In this document: positions 55,832-64,000 of the stretch, one piece after another
How positions within the stretch are numbered: position 1 is the stretch's first letter
How the letters are laid out: each line of letters begins with the position of its first letter
From: CAIKMD01 sp963803265
GTDB taxonomy: Bacteria; Pseudomonadota; Alphaproteobacteria; ATCC43930; CGMCC-115725
DNA: 64,000 bases
Assembly: GCA_963803265.1 (NCBI GenBank)
Contig: CAWDLZ010000017.1
Span: 124,001-188,000, forward strand
Reading direction: 5' to 3'
Translations under genes and position numbers: made by a program
Notes under the pieces: generated by a model
Databases searched by the model: none
Seen by the model: only the letters and a program-made list of their open reading frames with translations
What the model was told of the DNA's origin: nothing

Positions 55832-57636
55832 GTGCGGCGCTTTGCGGCATAGCCGCGCGGCGTATAGAGGATGGGCCGGCCGGCGAACTTGCGCGTTGCG
55901 CTGCTGCCGACGATGACGAGCGTCAGCATGTCGGCCTGGCCGGGGTCGAGCGCGGCGAGCGTCGTTACCGCGACGCTCTCGCCCGCGCGGCCGAGATTGC
56001 GCGCCAGCGCCACGGGCGTGTCGCCTGCCCGCCGTCGCAGCAGGATCTCCCGCGCCCGCTCGAGTTGGCCGGTGCGCCGAGCCGAGCGCGGGTTGTAAAG
56101 CGCGATCACGAAATCGCCCTCGGCGGCGGCTTCGAGCCGGCGCTCGATCTGCGGCCAGGGTGTCAGCAGGTCGGATAGCGAGATCGCGCAGAAATCATGC
56201 CCCAAGGGCGCGCCGAGCCGGGCCGCCGCCGCCTGCATCGCGGAGATGCCGGGCACGACGCGAAGCGCGATGCGGCGCCACTCCGGGCGCTCTTCGCGAT
56301 CGAGCAATTCGAAAACTAAGGTCGCCAGGCCGTAAATTCCGGCATCGCCCGAGGATAGGAGCGCGACGCTCCGCCCCGAGGCGGCGAGATTGAGCGCCGC
56401 GCGCGCGCGCTCTTCTTCGGCGCCAAGGCCGCTCTCGTGAAGCATCTTGCCGGTCAGCGCGTCGCCGCACAGATCAAGATAAAGCCCATAGCCGACGATA
56501 TCGCTGGCCTCGTCAATCGCTGCCGCCGCCGCCGGACTGCGCGAGGCGGCATCGCCCGGTCCGATGCCGACGATCGCCAGGCTGCCGCGCCCACGCCCGA
56601 TCCTTGCCGCATCGAGCGACGCCGGCGCGCGGGCAATCGCACAGGTGACGCGCGTGCCGGATTGCTTGGCGACGATCAGCGTGCCGTCGGGGCCCGAAGC
56701 CGCCAGCGCCGCGCCCTCGGCAACGCCATAACAGCCGACGGCGCGAAACACGGCTTCGGATGGCGTCTTGAGGCGAGCGGTCTCGGCAAGTAGCTCGGGC
56801 AGCATAAAGAACCGCGCCGGAACGCCCAGCGACGCGGCAAGCTCGTGCACGGCCGCCTCGTCGGTTTTGATATCGAGCGAGGCTATGAGGGCCACCGCGC
56901 CTGCCGCCAGCCCCTCTCGGTCGAGCGTCGCCCGAACGAGCGCTATCAAATCCGCGCTCGAGGCGGCGCGCTCGCAGCCGACGCCCAGCGCCAACACCGG
57001 CGGATGCAGCACCAGGGCCGTTTCGCTGGGGCTGGGCGCGCGGTCGGTGATGCGGATCGCCAACCTTCCATTCTCGGCGAAGCGCGCGCCGCTCGCCGTC
57101 AACCAATCCGCGTCGTCGGCCTCGACCGCAAGCGCCACGGCCTCGCCCGCCAGGAGCGCAGCGGTCACGTCCTTCATGCGCTCCGCATTGGCGACGCGCC
57201 AGCCCGACGGCGGCTCGTCGAGCGCCAGGTCGAAGCGCAGATCGCCCGCCGTGGTGATCGCGGCCACGCCGCCGGCGATCTCGGCGATGGCGCGGGCCAA
57301 GACATTGGCGCCGCGATGGCCGCCCAAGAGCGGCACGGCGGACGAGCCGTCCTCGGCGACTGCCACCACGGGCGGCTCGGCGCGCTTTTCCGCGACGAGC
57401 GGGCCGAGCGCGCGCACCAGAATCCCGCTGGCGCACAGGCCGACGATTGGCGTGCCTGCGGCAAAGAGCGCGCGCAGATGATCGCCGGCTTGGCTGAAGC
57501 TCTCATCCGCCGCGATGCCATGAGAGGCGAGCGCGTGAATCCGCGCACCCGGAAGCGCCGATTTGAGGTGGCGAGCCAAGCCGAGCGCCGACGGGCCGAG
57601 GACGATGATCGCGGCGCCGCGCGGTAGCTCACTCAT
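55828..57636 (-). CDS. cobJ: CbiG-CobJ fusion: cobalt-precorrin-5A hydrolase / precorrin-3B C17-methyltransferase
   Basis: Fusion of 602 aa from the ATG at 57636. Residues about 1-345 are CbiG: an N-terminal domain, GLCASGILVRALGPL and GGHRGANVLA, then the C-terminal CbiG/CobE domain with LALGVGCERAAS and SLDIKTDEAAVHEL. Residues about 355-600 are CobJ/CbiH, starting GSLAIVGIGPGDA, with LLSSGDAGIYGLATLV and VVPGISAMQAAAARLGAPL. CbiG opens the delta-lactone of cobalt-precorrin-5A, a step only of the cobalt-early route. The stop of cobI overlaps this ATG as ATGA. The open stretch that continues upstream is not part of it. Confidence 0.9.
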   Translation of the reverse strand: MSELPRGAAIIVLGPSALGLARHLKSALPGARIHALASHGIAADESFSQAGDHLRALFAAGTPIVGLCASGILVRALGPLVAEKRAEPPVVAVAEDGSSAVPLLGGHRGANVLARAIAEIAGGVAAITTAGDLRFDLALDEPPSGWRVANAERMKDVTAALLAGEAVALAVEADDADWLTASGARFAENGRLAIRITDRAPSPSETALVLHPPVLALGVGCERAASSADLIALVRATLDREGLAAGAVALIASLDIKTDEAAVHELAASLGVPARFFMLPELLAETARLKTPSEAVFRAVGCYGVAEGAALAASGPDGTLIVAKQSGTRVTCAIARAPASLDAARIGRGRGSLAIVGIGPGDAASRSPAAAAAIDEASDIVGYGLYLDLCGDALTGKMLHESGLGAEEERARAALNLAASGRSVALLSSGDAGIYGLATLVFELLDREERPEWRRIALRVVPGISAMQAAAARLGAPLGHDFCAISLSDLLTPWPQIERRLEAAAEGDFVIALYNPRSARRTGQLERAREILLRRRAGDTPVALARNLGRAGESVAVTTLAALDPGQADMLTLVIVGSSATRKFAGRPILYTPRGYAAKRRT

Positions 57637-58338
57637 CGCCATGCTTTGCCGCGGCGGTGATAAAGGATCATCGAGAAATAGGGCGCCGCGCTCGGCTCGA
57701 CGGCTTCGAGTTCTGAGTACCTTCGCGGTGGCGAGACTTGCGTCCTCGATATAGACCGCGCGCGCGGCCAGCCCCTTGCGGTCCAACAGCGCACGCACGC
57801 GCGCGAAGTGGCGGCCCAGCTTGATGATCGCGGCGGCGTCGCAATCATCGAGCCGGCGCGACAGCTCGTCATCGGCGAGGGTCGCCGGCACCACCGTCAA
57901 CACGTCGTCGCGCGCGGCGAGCGGAAAGCCAGCCGCCGCCGCGCAAGCGCCGAGCGAGGAAACGCCCGGCACGATCTCGGCGGTGAAGCGCTCGGCCAAT
58001 CTTCCGAACAGATACATGAACGAGCCGTAGAAGAACGGATCGCCCTGACACAACACGGCAACGTCTCGTCCCTCGACGAGATGGGCGCCGATGTCCGCAG
58101 CCGCGCGGTCATAGACCGCTTGCGCCGGAAAGCGCGCTTCCGCCATCGGGATGCGGATCGCGAGCTCCGCTTGCGCCGGCGAGAGCCAGTGCGCGACGAT
58201 GCCGCGGGCGAAGCTCGATCCGTCTTCGGGCACGGGATAGGCAACGACCGCCGCCCTGCGCAGGATCCGCCACGCCTTCAGCGTGATCAGCTCGGGATCG
58301 CCCGGTCCGACACCCAACCCATGGAGCCGCCCGGTCAT
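57633..58338 (-). CDS. cobI: Precorrin-2 C20-methyltransferase (one frame break)
   Basis: CobI/CbiL, 234 aa after correction. Starts MTGRLHGLGVGPGDPELITL (SAM site), then VLCQGDPFFYGSFMYLFGRL and VPGVSSLGACAAAAG. Near 57714 one extra A must be removed; the frame then gives AKVLELEAVEPSAAPYFSMIL...RRGKAWR and a stop overlapping the next ATG. Without this correction the gene appears fused to CbiG-CobJ. It overlaps the start of the glycosyltransferase's stop codon (ATGA) upstream. Confidence 0.9.
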
Positions 58339-59987
58339 CGCGGCGCTCCAGCATAAAGCGTGAGAGTCATCGCGCGCCCGTTCGAATAATCGAGGCCCGA
58401 GACCGTGCCGAGGGTACGCGGCGTCCAACCGCGCTCGGCCAGACCGTTTTGGAACGCCGCATCCTCGCGCGCCTCGATGAGCGCCAGCGCGCCCTGCGTG
58501 GTGGTGAGGTATTGAGCGGCAAGGTCGCCCGGGGCGAAACGGGTGTTGGAGCCGAGCAGGAAGACGAGGCTTGGCTCGGCATAGCCGGCCGCGACCACAG
58601 GCATGTACGGCGGCAGCCGATTTTGCGCGACCAGCTCGGCGGCCGCGCGCGACAGCCAAAGCCGGTCGAGGCGCGGCGCGACAAAGGCAAATCCCAACGG
58701 CAAGACGAGCAGCGCGAGAATCACCAGGCGGACGCCATTGCCGGGCGCGGCTTTGCGCCAGGCCGCGATCGTCGCGCGCATGCCGAGATAAAGCGCGATG
58801 GCGGCGGCAAGGAGTCCGGCCACGGAAATTCCGTCGCCATAAATTGGCGGCGCGAGCGCCAGCACGGCGGCGAGGGCGAGCGTTGCCGCCGCCCAAGGCA
58901 GGGTCACGACGCGGTCGAGCCAGCGCCAGGAAGAAAACTCGCCTTCGCCGGCGGCGACCAGCGCGCGGCCGATCATCAGCGCCAAGGCCGGATAGGCGGG
59001 TAACAGGTAATTGGGAAGCTTGGTCGGCACCAATTCGAGGACCAGCCAGAACGGCACGCTCCAGGCGATCAGGAAACGCTCGGGCGCGGCGCGGCGCTGG
59101 CGCCAGGCCCAAGCGATCGCCGGCCCGAGGCAGAGCGCGCCCGGCCAGAAAGTGGCAGGCAGCAGTAGCAGGTAATAAAGCGGCGGCGCGCCGTGGCCTT
59201 GCTGTGCGCCGATGAGCTTGCCGAGAAAATCCCTGCCCAGCGAATCATGGAGGAACGCGCCGTGGGTTGCCGTCGAGATCGCGACCAGCCAGGGCAGCAC
59301 GATGAGCGCCAGTAGCGCGAGGCCGCGCCATGGGTGCAGCGCCTTCAGCCAGGTTATGTCCCGGTCGCAGGCGGCGAGCGCCCCAATGGCGAGGGCGGCG
59401 ACGAGCGGCGCGACCGGCCCCTTGACCAGAATCCCGACCGCCAAGCTGGTCCAGAACAGCAGGGCGAAGCGCCAATCGGCGCTCTGGCCGGCGCGCGCCG
59501 CGACATAAATCCGTGCCACCGCCAATTGCGAAGCGGTGACGCAAGCCAGCAGCACGGCGTCGGTCTTGGCAAGATGCGCCTCGGCGACGACGCCCAAGGA
59601 TGCGGCCAGTAGCGCGGCTCCGAGCAAGGCGGCCTTGCGTCCCACGAGCGCAGCGCCGAGGCCGAAAGTCGTGAGCGAGGCCGCCATCGCGCCCACCAGC
59701 GAGGGCAGCCGATAGGGCCAGATCGCGGTGCTTTTCGCATCGCTCAAAAGCGCGACCCACGCGGCTTGCAGCCAATAGATCCCGGCGGGCTTCTGGTTGC
59801 GCGCCTCGTTCTGGAAGCGGATGGCGAGGAAATCGCCGGTCTCGAGCATCTGCCGCGTCGCCTGGGCAAAGCGCGCCTCGTCGCGATCCGTCACGGGCAG
59901 GCTGGCGAGGCCCGGCAGATAAAGCCCGAGGCACAACAGAACGAGCAGCGCGTAAGGATGCCAGCCGCGGATTGCCTGCTCGATCAT
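58335..59987 (-). CDS. ArnT-like membrane glycosyltransferase
   Basis: Integral membrane glycosyltransferase of 550 aa (GT-C fold, PMT/ArnT type). The N-terminal loop carries the family aspartate in VTDRDEARFAQATRQML, then FQNEARNQKPAGIYWLQ. About 12 hydrophobic segments follow, and KGPVAPLVAALAIG and VPTKLPNYLLPAYPA are ArnT-like blocks; the C-terminal third is a periplasmic domain. It is embedded in the cob operon, overlapping cobL and cobI by 4 bp each, and so is translated with corrin enzymes. Its usual role is sugar transfer to lipid A; a link to corrin synthesis is not known. Confidence 0.85.
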   Translation of the reverse strand: MIEQAIRGWHPYALLVLLCLGLYLPGLASLPVTDRDEARFAQATRQMLETGDFLAIRFQNEARNQKPAGIYWLQAAWVALLSDAKSTAIWPYRLPSLVGAMAASLTTFGLGAALVGRKAALLGAALLAASLGVVAEAHLAKTDAVLLACVTASQLAVARIYVAARAGQSADWRFALLFWTSLAVGILVKGPVAPLVAALAIGALAACDRDITWLKALHPWRGLALLALIVLPWLVAISTATHGAFLHDSLGRDFLGKLIGAQQGHGAPPLYYLLLLPATFWPGALCLGPAIAWAWRQRRAAPERFLIAWSVPFWLVLELVPTKLPNYLLPAYPALALMIGRALVAAGEGEFSSWRWLDRVVTLPWAAATLALAAVLALAPPIYGDGISVAGLLAAAIALYLGMRATIAAWRKAAPGNGVRLVILALLVLPLGFAFVAPRLDRLWLSRAAAELVAQNRLPPYMPVVAAGYAEPSLVFLLGSNTRFAPGDLAAQYLTTTQGALALIEAREDAAFQNGLAERGWTPRTLGTVSGLDYSNGRAMTLTLYAGAPR

Positions 59988-61183
59988 GGCGCCTTGGTGA
60001 CGGCCAACTGGGTGACGACGAGCGCCGGGCGCCAGAAGCGATTTTCCTCGGCGCGCGACACCGCGATCCGAACGAGGTCGCCGCCAAGCGCCGCGTGGCG
60101 GCGCAGCAGCTCGGCCTCCCCCCCGAGCGTCACGGCATTGGCGACGAGCCGGCCGCCCGGCTTGAGTCTCGGCCAGGCTGCGTCCCAGATCGCGGCCTCG
60201 CCGGTGCCGCCGCCGATGAACAGCGCGTCGGGTTGCGGCAGGCCGGCCAGCGCGGCGGGCGCCGTGGCACGAAGGATATCGATCTCGGGCACGCCGAGGG
60301 CCGCCGCGTTGAGAGCGATGAGATCGGCGCGCGCGCCGTCGCGCTCGATCGCATAAGCCTTCATGTTGCGCGCGGCGCGCAGCCATTCGATGGCGATCGA
60401 GCCGCAACCGGCCCCGATGTCCCACAGCATTTCGCCCGGCAGCGGTGCCAGCGCGGCCAATGTCGCTGCGCGCACCGGGCGCTTCGTCAGTTGCCCGTCA
60501 TGGCGAAAGGCATGGTCCGGCAGCCCGGCGCGCCGCGGCAAGATCTGGGCGCCGGGGCCAGGGCGGCACTCCACCGCGATGGTGTTGAGATCGGCGACGC
60601 GCGCGAGCCGCCACTCGGCGGCCAAAGCGTCATGGCGACGCTCCCGCGCGCCGCCGAGATGCTCGAAGACGCTTACCGGCGATGCGCCCCAGCCGGATTC
60701 GGCGAGGAGGCGGGCCAGCTTGGCCGGCGTCTCGCCGTCATTGGCGAGCACGATGAGGCGCGCGCCCGGCGCCAGATGAAGCCGCACGCCGTCGAGCTTC
60801 CGGCCGTGAACGCTCAAGCTGACGCAATCCTCGAGCGGCCAGACGAGGCGGGCGGCGGCGAGGCTGAAGGCGCTCGGGCTCGGCAGGACGATCATCTCCG
60901 ACGGATCGAAATTTCGGGCGAGCAAGGCGCCGACGCCGTAGCACAGCGGGTCGCCGCTCGCCAGCACGGCAACTCGCTCGCCGCGCCGTCGCGCGATCGC
61001 CGGGATCGTGTCGGCCAGCGGGCTTTGCCATGCCAAGCGCTCGCCCGGGATTTTTGGCACCAGCGCCAGGTGGCGGGCGCCGCCGACGACGAGCGAAGCA
61101 CTCTCGATGAGGCTGCGCGCGGCGCCCGACAGGCCGCTCCAGCCATCCTCGCCCAGGCCGATGACGGCGAGCCAGGCGGTCAT
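59984..61183 (-). CDS. cobL: Precorrin-6B methyltransferase / decarboxylase CobL
   Basis: Bifunctional enzyme of 399 aa (CbiE-CbiT fusion). N-terminal methylase domain (1-200): WLAVIGLGEDGWSGL, VLASGDPLCYGVGALLA and SPSAFSLAAARLVWP. C-terminal CbiT-like domain (about 225-395): MLWDIGAGCGSIAIEWLR (SAM loop) and PDALFIGGGTGEAAI. Start ATG at 61183 overlaps the cobH stop; an upstream extension to 61441 is a cobH shadow. Confidence 0.93.
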   Translation of the reverse strand: MTAWLAVIGLGEDGWSGLSGAARSLIESASLVVGGARHLALVPKIPGERLAWQSPLADTIPAIARRRGERVAVLASGDPLCYGVGALLARNFDPSEMIVLPSPSAFSLAAARLVWPLEDCVSLSVHGRKLDGVRLHLAPGARLIVLANDGETPAKLARLLAESGWGASPVSVFEHLGGARERRHDALAAEWRLARVADLNTIAVECRPGPGAQILPRRAGLPDHAFRHDGQLTKRPVRAATLAALAPLPGEMLWDIGAGCGSIAIEWLRAARNMKAYAIERDGARADLIALNAAALGVPEIDILRATAPAALAGLPQPDALFIGGGTGEAAIWDAAWPRLKPGGRLVANAVTLGGEAELLRRHAALGGDLVRIAVSRAEENRFWRPALVVTQLAVTKAP

Positions 61184-61818
61184 GGCGCGGCCGCCAAGGC
61201 ATTCACCGCGGCGGCGGCAAGCGCGCTGCCGCCGCGCCGTCCCGCCAGCGCGATGAAGGGAATTCCCCACGGGTTTTGGGCCAACGCCGATTTGGCCTCG
61301 GCCGCGCCGACAAAGCCGACGGGGAAGCCCAGCACCAGCGCCGGCCTGGGCGCGCCCGCCGCAATCATCTCCAAGAGATGAAACAGCGCCGTCGGCGCAG
61401 TGCCGATCGCGACCACCGCGCCGCCAAGATGACGCCGCCACAGCTCGGCGGCGGCGGCCGAGCGGGTGGTGCCGAGCGCTTCGGCCAGCGCCGGCACGCG
61501 CCGGTCGTTAAGGGTGCAGATCGCGCGCTGGCCTATGATCCCGGCCGCGACCATCGCGGCGTCGGCGATCACGGCGGCACCTGCTTGCAAGGCTCGCCGC
61601 CCGGCCGATGCCGCGCCCCTCGACCACACCAGATCGTCAGTCAGCGCGATCTCGCCGCTGGCATGGATCAGCCGCAACGCGACCGGCCGAAGCTCGCGCG
61701 GCAAGCGCGCCAGATCGGCCTCGCGCCTGATCAGCGCGAAGGAGCGGCGATAGATCGCCGCGGGATCGCGCAGATAGGCGTATTCGGTCGCTTTCTCAGG
61801 AGGTGCCGTTCTTGCCAT
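61180..61818 (-). CDS. cobH: Precorrin-8X methylmutase CobH/CbiC
   Basis: Isomerase of 212 aa that moves the C11 methyl group to make hydrogenobyrinate or cobyrinate. Conserved blocks: EYLRDPAAIYRRSF near the start, RLIHASGEIALTDDLVW with the catalytic histidine (about H73), and GTAPTALFHLLEMI, LVLGFPVGFVGAAEAK. It overlaps cbiX by 23 bp and cobL by 4 bp. Confidence 0.93.
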   Translation of the reverse strand: MARTAPPEKATEYAYLRDPAAIYRRSFALIRREADLARLPRELRPVALRLIHASGEIALTDDLVWSRGAASAGRRALQAGAAVIADAAMVAAGIIGQRAICTLNDRRVPALAEALGTTRSAAAAELWRRHLGGAVVAIGTAPTALFHLLEMIAAGAPRPALVLGFPVGFVGAAEAKSALAQNPWGIPFIALAGRRGGSALAAAAVNALAAAP

Positions 61819-62731
61819 GCCGGTGGTGGTGAGGATGATCGTGGTGATGATCGGCGTCGGTGCCTAGCCCGAGGACATGATAGTGGTGACCTTCCTGCGC
61901 GGCGCCCACCTCGGTCTCATGCCCGATGACCGGCGCGCGGTATTTGCACAGAAGGCAATTCATCGCCGGCTCGCCATCGGCCATCTCGTTGACCCGGTCG
62001 GCAAAGCACTCGATCACCAGCGGATGGTCGGCGAGATAAGGCGCGCGCAAAAATTCGATCTCGGGATGGTCGGCGGCGACCCGGTCGATCGCGGCATGGA
62101 TGCGTTTCACCAGCACGCCGGTGAAGAGGAAATAGGGAAAGACCACGATGCGGCGAAAGCCCAGCCTCGCCGCGCGGCGCAAGCCAGGCTCGACTAGCGG
62201 CTGCGCCACGCCGCTGAACGCGGTCTCGGCCCAGCCGAAGCCCATGCCCTCCCACAGCATGCGCGCGATCTTCGCGATATTGGAATTGGCGTCGGGGTCG
62301 TTGGTGCCGCGGCCGACCACCACGAGGAGGCTCTCCACGCGCGGCACGGCGCGGCGCGCCAGCGCCTCGCCCTCCGCAATGCGGTCGGCGGCGGCTCTGA
62401 GCAGCTTGGGCTCGATGGCCAGCTCGCGGCCGAAGCGCAACTCGAGGCCAGGATGGCTTGCCCCGAAACTATGCAGTTCCGAGGGCAGGTCGTTCTTGAC
62501 ATGGCTGGCGGCGAACAGCATCCCCGGCACCGCCAGGATCCGGCCGGAGCCGCGCGCGGCCAGCTTTTCCAGACCCTCGCGGATCACCGGACGCGCGAAT
62601 TCGAGATAGCCGGTCTCGATATCGATGTCGTGCAGCCGGACTTTGAGGGCCGCCGCCATCCGCTCGAATTCCCGGATCGCGTCGGGGTCGCGGCTGCCAT
62701 GGCCGCACACCATCACGCCGGTCTTCGTCAT
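61796..62731 (-). CDS. cbiX: Long-form sirohydrochlorin cobaltochelatase CbiX
   Basis: Chelatase of 311 aa from the ATG at 62731 (a GTG at 62749 is an alternative). Two CbiX domains: VMVCGHGSRDPDAIREF at the start, then LLVVVGRGTNDPDANSNIA and VVFPYFLFTGVLVKRIH. The C-terminal end has MNCLLCKYR, the CxxC motif that holds an iron-sulfur cluster in the long CbiX type, and a tail rich in histidine (DHHHDHPHHHRHGKN) that may store cobalt. It supports a cobalt-early route with insertion at the sirohydrochlorin or precorrin-2 stage. Divergent from cobD with 56 bp between them. Confidence 0.9.
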   Translation of the reverse strand: MTKTGVMVCGHGSRDPDAIREFERMAAALKVRLHDIDIETGYLEFARPVIREGLEKLAARGSGRILAVPGMLFAASHVKNDLPSELHSFGASHPGLELRFGRELAIEPKLLRAAADRIAEGEALARRAVPRVESLLVVVGRGTNDPDANSNIAKIARMLWEGMGFGWAETAFSGVAQPLVEPGLRRAARLGFRRIVVFPYFLFTGVLVKRIHAAIDRVAADHPEIEFLRAPYLADHPLVIECFADRVNEMADGEPAMNCLLCKYRAPVIGHETEVGAAQEGHHYHVLGLGTDADHHHDHPHHHRHGKNGTS

Positions 62732-62787
62732 CCGAGCCTCGCTTTCCACTTGTTTTCATCGTGCCGGGCGGCCGATCTTTCCCGGCG

Positions 62788-63774
62788 ATGTTGATCTATC
62801 CCGGTTTCGAGCCGTTCACGATCCTGCTGTTGGCGCTGGCGTTCGATTTTGCCTTTGGCGATATGGCTTTGGTGTTTCGCTATCTGCCGCATCCGGTCGT
62901 CCTGGCGGGCGGCGCGATCGCCTTCCTCGACCGGCGCCTGAACCGGCCGCGCCGCAGCGACGCGGAGCGCCGCGCGCGCGGGTTCGCCGCGGTGGCGGCA
63001 CTCGCCATCGCCGCCGCCATGCTGGGCTGGGCGGTCGCCGAATATTTGACGGTCATCCCTTTCGGCTGGGCGGGCGAGGCGCTCATCGTCGCCGTGCTGT
63101 TGGCGCAGCGCAGCCTCTACAAGCATGTCGCCGCCGTGGCGAAGGCGCTCAAGACCGAAGGGCTTGCCGCGGGCCGGCAGCAAGTCGCGAAGATCGTCGG
63201 CCGCGATCCCGACAGCCTCGATGAATACGGCGTCGCGCGCGCCGCGATCGAATCGCTGTTCGAGAATTTCAGCGACGGCGTCGTCGCCCCCGCGTTTTGG
63301 TATGCAGCTTTGGGCCTGCCCGGCCTCTTCGTCTACAAGACCGCCAGCACGCTCGACAGCATGATCGGCCATCGCTCGCCCAAATATCTTCATTTCGGCT
63401 GGGCGGCGGCGCGCTTCGACGATGCGCTCAATTGGCTGCCGGCCCGCATCACCGGCGGACTCATCTGCCTCGCGGCGCTGTTTCTTCCCGCCGCGAAAGC
63501 GGGCGAAGCGCTTCGCACCATGCTCGCGGATGCGAGGAAGCCCCGCTCGCCCAATGCCGGCTGGCCCGAGGCTGCCGCCGCCGGCGCGCTCGGGCTCGCT
63601 CTCGGCGGCCCGCGCGCCTATGGCGGCGCGGCGACGCGCCAGCCCTGGCTGGGCGAGGGCCGCGCGCGCGCCACCCCTGCCGACATCGCCCGGGCCTTGA
63701 CGCTCTATCTTGCCGGCGCTGCCTGCCTTGCGGTCGTGCGCCTGGGCTGCGCCGCGGCTTGGCGGTATCTTTGA
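62788..63774 (+). CDS. cobD: Cobinamide-phosphate synthase CobD/CbiB
   Basis: Membrane protein of 328 aa from the ATG at 62788 (a GTG at 62761 would add 9 residues). It attaches aminopropanol phosphate to cobyric acid. Family marks: LALAFDFAFGD, HPVVLAGGAIAFLDRRLNR, GRDPDSLDEYGVARAAIESLFENFSDGVVAP split over residues 140-180, YKTASTLDSMIGHRSPKY and AYGGAATRQPWLG. Convergent with cobQ, with one base between stops. Confidence 0.93.
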   Translation: MLIYPGFEPFTILLLALAFDFAFGDMALVFRYLPHPVVLAGGAIAFLDRRLNRPRRSDAERRARGFAAVAALAIAAAMLGWAVAEYLTVIPFGWAGEALIVAVLLAQRSLYKHVAAVAKALKTEGLAAGRQQVAKIVGRDPDSLDEYGVARAAIESLFENFSDGVVAPAFWYAALGLPGLFVYKTASTLDSMIGHRSPKYLHFGWAAARFDDALNWLPARITGGLICLAALFLPAAKAGEALRTMLADARKPRSPNAGWPEAAAAGALGLALGGPRAYGGAATRQPWLGEGRARATPADIARALTLYLAGAACLAVVRLGCAAAWRYL

Positions 63775-63775
63775 T

Positions 63776-64000
63776 TCAGCGCGCATGCGCGATCTCTAGC
63801 AACGCATCGAGGTCGAGATGCGCTTCCAAGTGCGCGGCGAGCGCGTCGAGCGCGTTCTCGATCCGGCTCTCTTCGACGAGCATGGGGTCCGCGCTGCCGC
63901 CCAATCGCGCGATGAAGGCGCGCCGAAACGCGTCGCTGGCGAAGAGCCCGTGGAGATGACAGCCGGCGATCCGTCCATCGCGCGACTGCGCGCCGTCGGC
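63776..64000 (-). CDS. cobQ: Cobyric acid synthase CobQ, C-terminal end (cut by window edge)
   Basis: Last 74 codons of the protein. The sequence RIAGCHLHGLFASDAFRRAF, with the catalytic histidine of the glutamine amidotransferase domain, then ADPMLVEESRIENALDALAAHLEAHLDLD, matches the C-terminus of CobQ. The rest lies beyond the window. Confidence 0.85.
   Translation of the reverse strand, partial: ADGAQSRDGRIAGCHLHGLFASDAFRRAFIARLGGSADPMLVEESRIENALDALAAHLEAHLDLDALLEIAHAR

Noticed and set aside
55828..59112. 1094-codon frame suggesting a CobI-CbiG-CobJ fusion
   Set aside because: One extra base in cobI explains it; the normal cobI end and the ATGA overlap are present in the other frame.
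62732..62787. Cobalamin riboswitch before cbiX or cobD
   Set aside because: Only 56 bp is available and no B12-box-like sequence is present; also not seen at 52539-52610.

Overview
The window is a G+C-rich (roughly two thirds by eye) stretch of a bacterial chromosome, almost certainly from an alphaproteobacterium. The clues are gene order (mutS-glnD; hrcA/grpE next to rph-rdgB-hemW and dnaK-dnaJ; an LpoA-like gene, rsmI, yraN, a BON lipoprotein and gshB; phoR-pstCAB-phoU-phoB) and the style of the proteins. Order within the class cannot be fixed from sequence alone. No rRNA, tRNA, CRISPR array, IS element or prophage gene was seen, and no gene-free stretch exceeds about 200 bases.

Layout. 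1-6103 (minus strand): partial membrane protein, then phoR-pstC-pstA-pstB-phoU-phoB with a PHO-box-like site before pstC and no pstS. 6209-12034 (minus): ABC transporter with one permease, one ATPase and four tandem paralogous NMT1/SsuA-type binding proteins; a 78-bp duplication sits at the start of one. 12143-13762 (plus): arsR-arsC-aqpS arsenic detoxification operon with a visible promoter and operator. 13795-19281: mutS and glnD, both interrupted by indels. 19331-25149: a compact operon of secreted cupredoxin, OprB-like porin, secreted beta-propeller-like protein, Tat-exported DyP peroxidase (EfeB type) and a divergent NRAMP permease. It resembles an EfeUOB iron uptake system with the permease replaced and is the best candidate here for an undescribed system. 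25174-33078 (mostly minus): MFS transporter, dnaJ, dnaK, alpha/beta hydrolase, grpE, hrcA (heat shock). 33188-41003: rph, rdgB, hemW, DUF429, LpoA-like, rsmI, yraN, a small membrane protein framed by two 61-bp repeats, DolP-like lipoprotein, gshB. 41075-49714: lipoprotein, adenosine kinase, typA, GST, isochorismatase hydrolase, cyclophilin, AmpG-like MFS, YgjP-like metallopeptidase, Ada. 49783-64000: cobalamin cluster (cobB, sco1, cobA, cbiD, cobK, ankyrin protein, cobM, cbiG-cobJ fusion, cobI, an ArnT-like glycosyltransferase, cobL, cobH, cbiX, cobD, cobQ end). CbiD, CbiG and a long CbiX point to a cobalt-early type route.

Quality warning. About 37 reading-frame breaks were found. Most are single-base insertions that double a neighbouring base. 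They are concentrated in mutS, glnD, rdgB, gshB and typA, with single events in the porin, DUF1848, hrcA, cobM and cobI genes. After correction the lengths and motifs match the intact families, so these are best read as sequence errors in working genes. One of them creates a false CobI-CbiG-CobJ triple fusion.
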